Positions 59,756 through 64,000 of a DNA stretch of 64,000 bases are shown one piece after another. Origin of the DNA: Breviolum minutum Mf 1.05b.01 (Eukaryota; Sar; Dinophyceae; Suessiales; Symbiodiniaceae); contig DF239929.1 of NCBI GenBank assembly GCA_000507305.1, positions 88,829 to 152,828 of the forward strand, read 5' to 3'. The first letter of the stretch is position 1. Each line of letters starts with the position of its first letter. Under the pieces are notes generated by a model. The model worked only from the letters and a program-made list of their open reading frames with translations. It ran no database searches and was not told the origin of the DNA. Position numbers and translations under genes: made by a program.

Positions 59756-62366
59756 GACCCGGAGTTTCCACCAAACGACAACAGTTTGGGAAAGTTGAAG
59801 GGAGATACAGTTCCTTGGCCCAAACGGGAACAGGCAGCAACAGGGGCCGTGGTGCTGTGATACACGGGGCTACGCTGTGCCGAGGCGGGCGGCTACGTGC
59901 ACCAGGGAGGCGGTACGGAATGGATCAAGGCGTCCGAGATTGCAGAGAAGGACCGCTTTTGTCGCCGAGGAGTTGAGGTCACCTTCTACATGTTGATAAT
60001 AGTTACATACCCACCCTTTTAAACCATCTCCAAACTACAGCAATAAAACTAGATTGACTAATGACTAAATGTAACATGAATAATAGATATGATATTATGA
60101 GATGGCCTGAGATGGTGACAAAAAAAGGTGATGTCCTCATGCTACCTCAGGACAGCGAAGGTCAACGGGGTGCCCAACTCTTTGAGGGTGGTATTGAAGC
60201 AGCAGATTTGCTGCAGGCCCCTGTGTATCCAATTTTTGTGGCAACCTGATGGGATTGGTGTGAATGAGTTGCCTATGAATCTGTATAAGTGTGTCAGAAA
60301 TTATGATTTTGATGTGTTTTGATGGTATATCTTAGAATGAAAATGCTCTGCAGAATTTGCAATGCCAAAATGATGTCGAAACACTTGGAATTGCTCTCCC
60401 TGTAAATTTTTCAATCAAGAAATTCAACTTTCCAGGGTGCTTTGGGCGATTGCTGGCTGTACCTGGTCTGAATTCTGCCAATGGTTTTTCTCCTTTTGTA
60501 TGTTTTTCCATGGTTCAAACAGAGAGATCAGAGCTGCACTAAGGATTGCGGCCTTAGCAACTCGTCTGAGCTGTATATATCCATAACAATTTTTGTTGAG
60601 AAGTGGTGCACCTGAGGCATCGGTGGCGGAACGGCCAGAAATCTTGCAGCAGGCCATCTTATCAAAGACCATTGATCCACGTGGCAAATATAAATTCCGC
60701 CTTTGGAGTCTTGGACAAAATTTCGATTTTGCCAGTTGATAAATTCTCACTTCGGATTTTCTTTGGTCAAAAACTATGGTTGCAGTGAGTTGTCGCATGA
60801 GTCTAGGATTGTATGTTGTTCCTGTGGGGGTTCCAACCCTTGAATCGCCCCAAGGAATCAAGTCAGAGCCTAAGATTGCATGGATGGTGGCAGCCCGGAA
60901 AAAAACCTGTGATTTCGTGCATACTATGACCGGATTGGTACCATTCCCCCTGTTTTCTTCCATGGTTTTGTGACATTGTGCAAGTTTATCGAAGTAGATT
61001 GGTATGGAAATTTTGAAAAGATTGGGAAACAATATCTTGGTTTAAAAAATTGGTTCCTGAGACTTGTTTCCCAATCTTGAGGTCAAGGGAGAACTTGGTA
61101 GCGAGTGGCTGACGATAGTGATTGATGAGAAGATCCCATGCCATGCTGGAACGGCACAACCTCGTTTTGCACAAGCCAACAGCCGTGAAATTTGGGTCCT
61201 GTTGATGGAGAAAGCCTTTGCCAAGATGTATGGTGGCTATGATAAACTGGAAGGCACTTGTCCCAGTGAAACGTTGAACTTTGTGGAATCACCATTTTCC
61301 ACATTGGTGTGTTGCCTAGGTGGTGTGATGTCCTGGGCCTTATCGGCAATCACTGGAAATCCGGCCATCAATTTCCTCCGAATGGAGGGTGTGTGGAATG
61401 CCTTCAAGCCAGCAGGTGGTGGAACACTGTCACAGGAAGGAGAGTTCAGTGATGATGAGTTCTTCAAGTTTCACGGCAGCAAAAATAAATCGTTGAATCT
61501 TATTCGGAGTCACCGGAAGGGTTAGTCGATTAAGTCGCAGAGATTTCCAACAGAACTTCCAGCAGAACCACATTTGGTTGCACTGTTCAAAGCTTGGCGT
61601 TGACATTCTGCTCCACGCGTCGTGACAGCGAGGTTTCTACATCGTATCAAACGCAATGGGGCCTTCATTTGTTGCTCCACAATCGTTCCACCTGATCGTA
61701 AAGGGCTGATCAATGGGCATGCGTCACTTGGCACATCCCATGCAAATGATCGATTCAAGTTAGGTAATTGAGATACAATGTATAGAAGACATATTAAGTT
61801 GAAACAAAGATCTGAAATGAAAGGCAAAGAAGATGTGCATAGAAACTTATGTCCACACACATCTGCAAAAATGTACGAGGATGTAATCTGGTATAGCTCG
61901 AAGTTGTAACAAAGACGGATTATTTTCAGGTACTCCGTTCTGGACCTGCAAACGGTCGCAGCAGATATGACGTCCGGTGAGTATTTCCGGATGGTGCAGA
62001 TCCGCAACCCACATGGACAAGGCGAATGGCAAGGAGCACCTGAGATTGAAGTCGGATGATTTTTTGCGCGACTTTCATGTGGTGAAACCTGCAACGAAAC
62101 GGCCACTGTGACGTGAGTTCTTGGTTCAATGTTTGTCCCCAAGGCTTGGAGTGACAAGTCACCTCTCTGGGAGAAACATCCGCGTCACTGGGCAAAGTGA
62201 GATGCAGGTTATGTGTGCAGCGGAGAGTGTGAAACGCTGTGCCGGCCGACTGAAATCATCGTTGTGAGGTGTGAAGCGAATACTTCTGGGTGGTGATGAG
62301 CCCAAAGATGATGGCTCGTTTTGGATGCAATGGGAGGATTTTGCGGTTTTTTGGAAAGATGTGCAA
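59756..62366 (+). CDS. Calpain-type cysteine protease (peptidase C2), multi-exon
   Basis: Exons: 59756-59950, 60151-60216, 60436-about 60465, 60544-about 60590, about 60604-60722, 61082-61520, 61629-61722, 61930-62035, 62144-62191, 62277-62366. They give DPEFPPNDNSLG, LFEGGIEAADLLQ|GALGDCWL (catalytic Cys at 60451-60453), GKYKFRLWSLG, EIWVLLMEKAFAKMYGGY, DRKGLINGHAYSVLD (catalytic His at 61718-61720, split-codon join), IRNPHGQGEWQG (catalytic Asn at 62006-62008), AWSDKSPLW and DDGSFWMQWEDF. The triad is complete, so an active calcium-type or calpain-like protease is plausible. Two oddities: RNPHG replaces the usual RNPWG, and exon 1 has an in-frame TGA at 59858-59860. Introns at 59951 (GA), 60217, 62036 and 62192 (GC) use non-canonical donors. 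Calpain domain III and the true ends were not resolved. Confidence 0.85.
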
Positions 62367-64000
62367 GTTGCTTGGCAGCCATACGCGCCGCACACGCTGC
62401 GCCGTGCAGATTGAAAGTTGTGTCACACAGCCCAAGGTTGTGGACTGCGACACAAACATCCGCACGGTGGCAATGCCGGATTACGACGAAGAGACGCCTT
62501 TTTTTGCATTATATCCACTCACGATTTGATCCAATTCCCATGGATGAAGGGGGTTTTAAATTGAAAGAACCAGCAATCACAGAAACCATTGGACAAGTAG
62601 TCAGCTTAAGGAGTTCTAAGTCATCAAGATAGCAAATCTGAAGATGTGCATCTTCAAAAATCTTCAAGTTTGCAGACCTTTGAATCTCAAACATTGGAGT
62701 TTTTTCATACCAAGGACATGGTGTGGACCTGTGATTTCCTCGTTATGGGGTTGCTTCGAATATTGGTGCTGCTGTGTGGGCTGCAAACGTTTGTATTTGG
62801 GCCGTGCTGGCGGCAAAAACTTGGAGGAGATGAAGAAGGACATGAACAACACGTCGCTGGATTATCATAGATTATCACTCAGCTGATTGTGAAGGGAAAG
62901 GAGATGAAAGGAGCACTAATAAGGGTTCATGAGTTTCCTTGCCTTACAACTTGACACAAAGTAAGAGTTGAATCCTTGATTTGGATTGATTTGAGGTGTG
63001 GTTACGACCAGCGGGGCTTTTATTGCCATCTCTTTGAGAGGAAGGCTGTGGCTGATGATGCTTACCTCTCTTCCGATGAAGAGTCAGGAATGCTGAGATA
63101 GATTGTAACATGACAGCTTTGCCCGGTCGTGGCTGGACTGCTATGGCCAGTGTCGGCCCTGCAATCAAGAATTGCCAAGAACAATTGCGCAAAGACTCGC
63201 AATGTTTGAGGCATTGCATGATTCAAATTCGATGAGTATGTGGTTAACATTATTGCAGTGATATATGGTTTATGTAAAGATTGAATTGAGACAGGACAGA
63301 CAGGAGAGCAGAAAAAGGATCGAAAAAGGTGAAGATGATGCCTGATGCGAAGCCGAAGTTTTGTTTCATCGACCTGAGGCTTGGAGCATCTGTGTGAATT
63401 CTCCAAGGCCAGGATTTTCTCCTGGCTGAGAAAGGACACCCATGGAGTGACCCCAAAAAAATGGATCCTTGAAGTCCGAGATGATTCACAAATGATTCAT
63501 GATTGAAGAACGCAGACAAAACTCTCAAACTGTGCAGGACTTCAAAATTGGAGATTGAGATGGGGAAAATTCAGCGCAGCTGTGAGGGGGAGTTTAGGTT
63601 GCGAGCAAAAAAAAAGATGCGTGAGACTTGAATGCACGGCCGCAGCTTCGCAGAGAATTGCTTCAGTTGAGAGTCAACCCATGGTGAGACAACCATCAAC
63701 ATCTCATTTCTGGATCAAGCTTCGGCCTGCCCAAGAGTTAGAGTTGAAAACAATCAACACAAACACCCCCTGCATCAAAACAGCTAAACATGTGACTTAC
63801 ATCACCAAAAAAAGCAAGTGTGTTTTTCAGAAAAAAACGGATCGACTTTGGTTACTTGATTCATTCACTAGATGTGACTTTGGAATTTGCGAGCATGGAT
63901 GTTGCTAATGGCAGCTCGTGCCAAGAGTCTGGAGGCAGTGATGACCTTCCACAAACTGCAGAAGTTTCGAATGTAGCTGGTCTGAATAGTCCAGGGTCGC
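62367..64000. other. Possible 3' exons of the calpain gene and unresolved DNA
   Basis: Directly after the last clear calpain exon, the frames at 62379-62529 are open and basic (CAVQIESCVTQPKVVDC in one), and may continue the protein. A + frame at 62646-62870 includes a hydrophobic stretch (LVMGLLRILVLLCGL). Near the end, 63555-63908 is open but unrecognised, and the window stops in what reads as an exon-like frame from 63910 (AARAKSLEAVMTFHKL). No assignment is possible. Confidence 0.3.

Noticed and set aside
1-64000. tRNA, rRNA, snRNA, CRISPR or transposase genes
   Set aside because: I looked for conserved tRNA arms, rRNA cores, spaced direct repeats and transposase or reverse-transcriptase motifs and saw none convincing; short RNAs could still be missed by eye.

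Overview
The window reads as nuclear DNA of a photosynthetic dinoflagellate, most likely a symbiodinialean or close relative. Four things point there: (i) a nuclear psaC gene, normally plastid-encoded, with a long hydrophobic multipart leader (11170-11914); (ii) a 12-base exact match to the 3' end of the dinoflagellate spliced leader, followed by an intronless gene copy (4127-5017); (iii) introns that repeatedly use GC and GA as well as GT donors and often have AG|G at both ends; (iv) every recognisable gene lies on the + strand, as in dinoflagellate one-way gene arrays. No rRNA, tRNA, CRISPR or prokaryotic operon was seen. Genes are chains of short exons, so the long open frames on either strand are mostly not the real proteins. 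I rebuilt exons from domain homology, splice sites and reading phase; ends of genes are often uncertain.

Layout, left to right. 2471-8430: a TTC39/IML2-family gene preceded by PH-like exons. In its intron at 4011-5240 sits an intronless cold-shock-domain plus NFACT-R-domain gene (4185-5017), with the relict spliced leader just upstream and a single reading-frame change in its lysine-rich linker. 11170-11914: nuclear psaC (photosystem I iron-sulfur subunit). 12930-14484: a Gln/Met/Gly-rich protein with Cys-Gly and collagen-like blocks. 16591-21849: eIF4G-like translation factor (MIF4G and probable MA3 parts), including a 16-base exon. 25414-26479: class I methyltransferase. 30416-31680: acidic Glu/Pro-repeat exons. 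35813-38466: BMT5-like 25S rRNA methyltransferase. 42082-44589: phosphoglycerate-mutase-family phosphatase whose catalytic RHG motif is on a 19-base exon. 44787-47974: unrecognised multi-exon gene. 48861-51269: intronless EF-hand, TIR-like and ankyrin-repeat protein. 51873-53838: NHR/neuralized-like domain protein. 57294-58101: unrecognised exons. 59756-62366: calpain-type cysteine protease with Cys, His and Asn triad.

The genes do not form one pathway. Translation and ribosome functions recur (eIF4G, BMT5-like, CSD/NFACT-R), next to photosynthesis (psaC) and possible signalling proteins (calpain, ankyrin/TIR-like, NHR). The rest is introns and intergenic DNA with GAT microsatellites and AT-rich dyads. 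The most noteworthy items are the nested retrogene with its slippery frame change, the two micro-exons, the diverged psaC, and the TIR-like/ankyrin protein.
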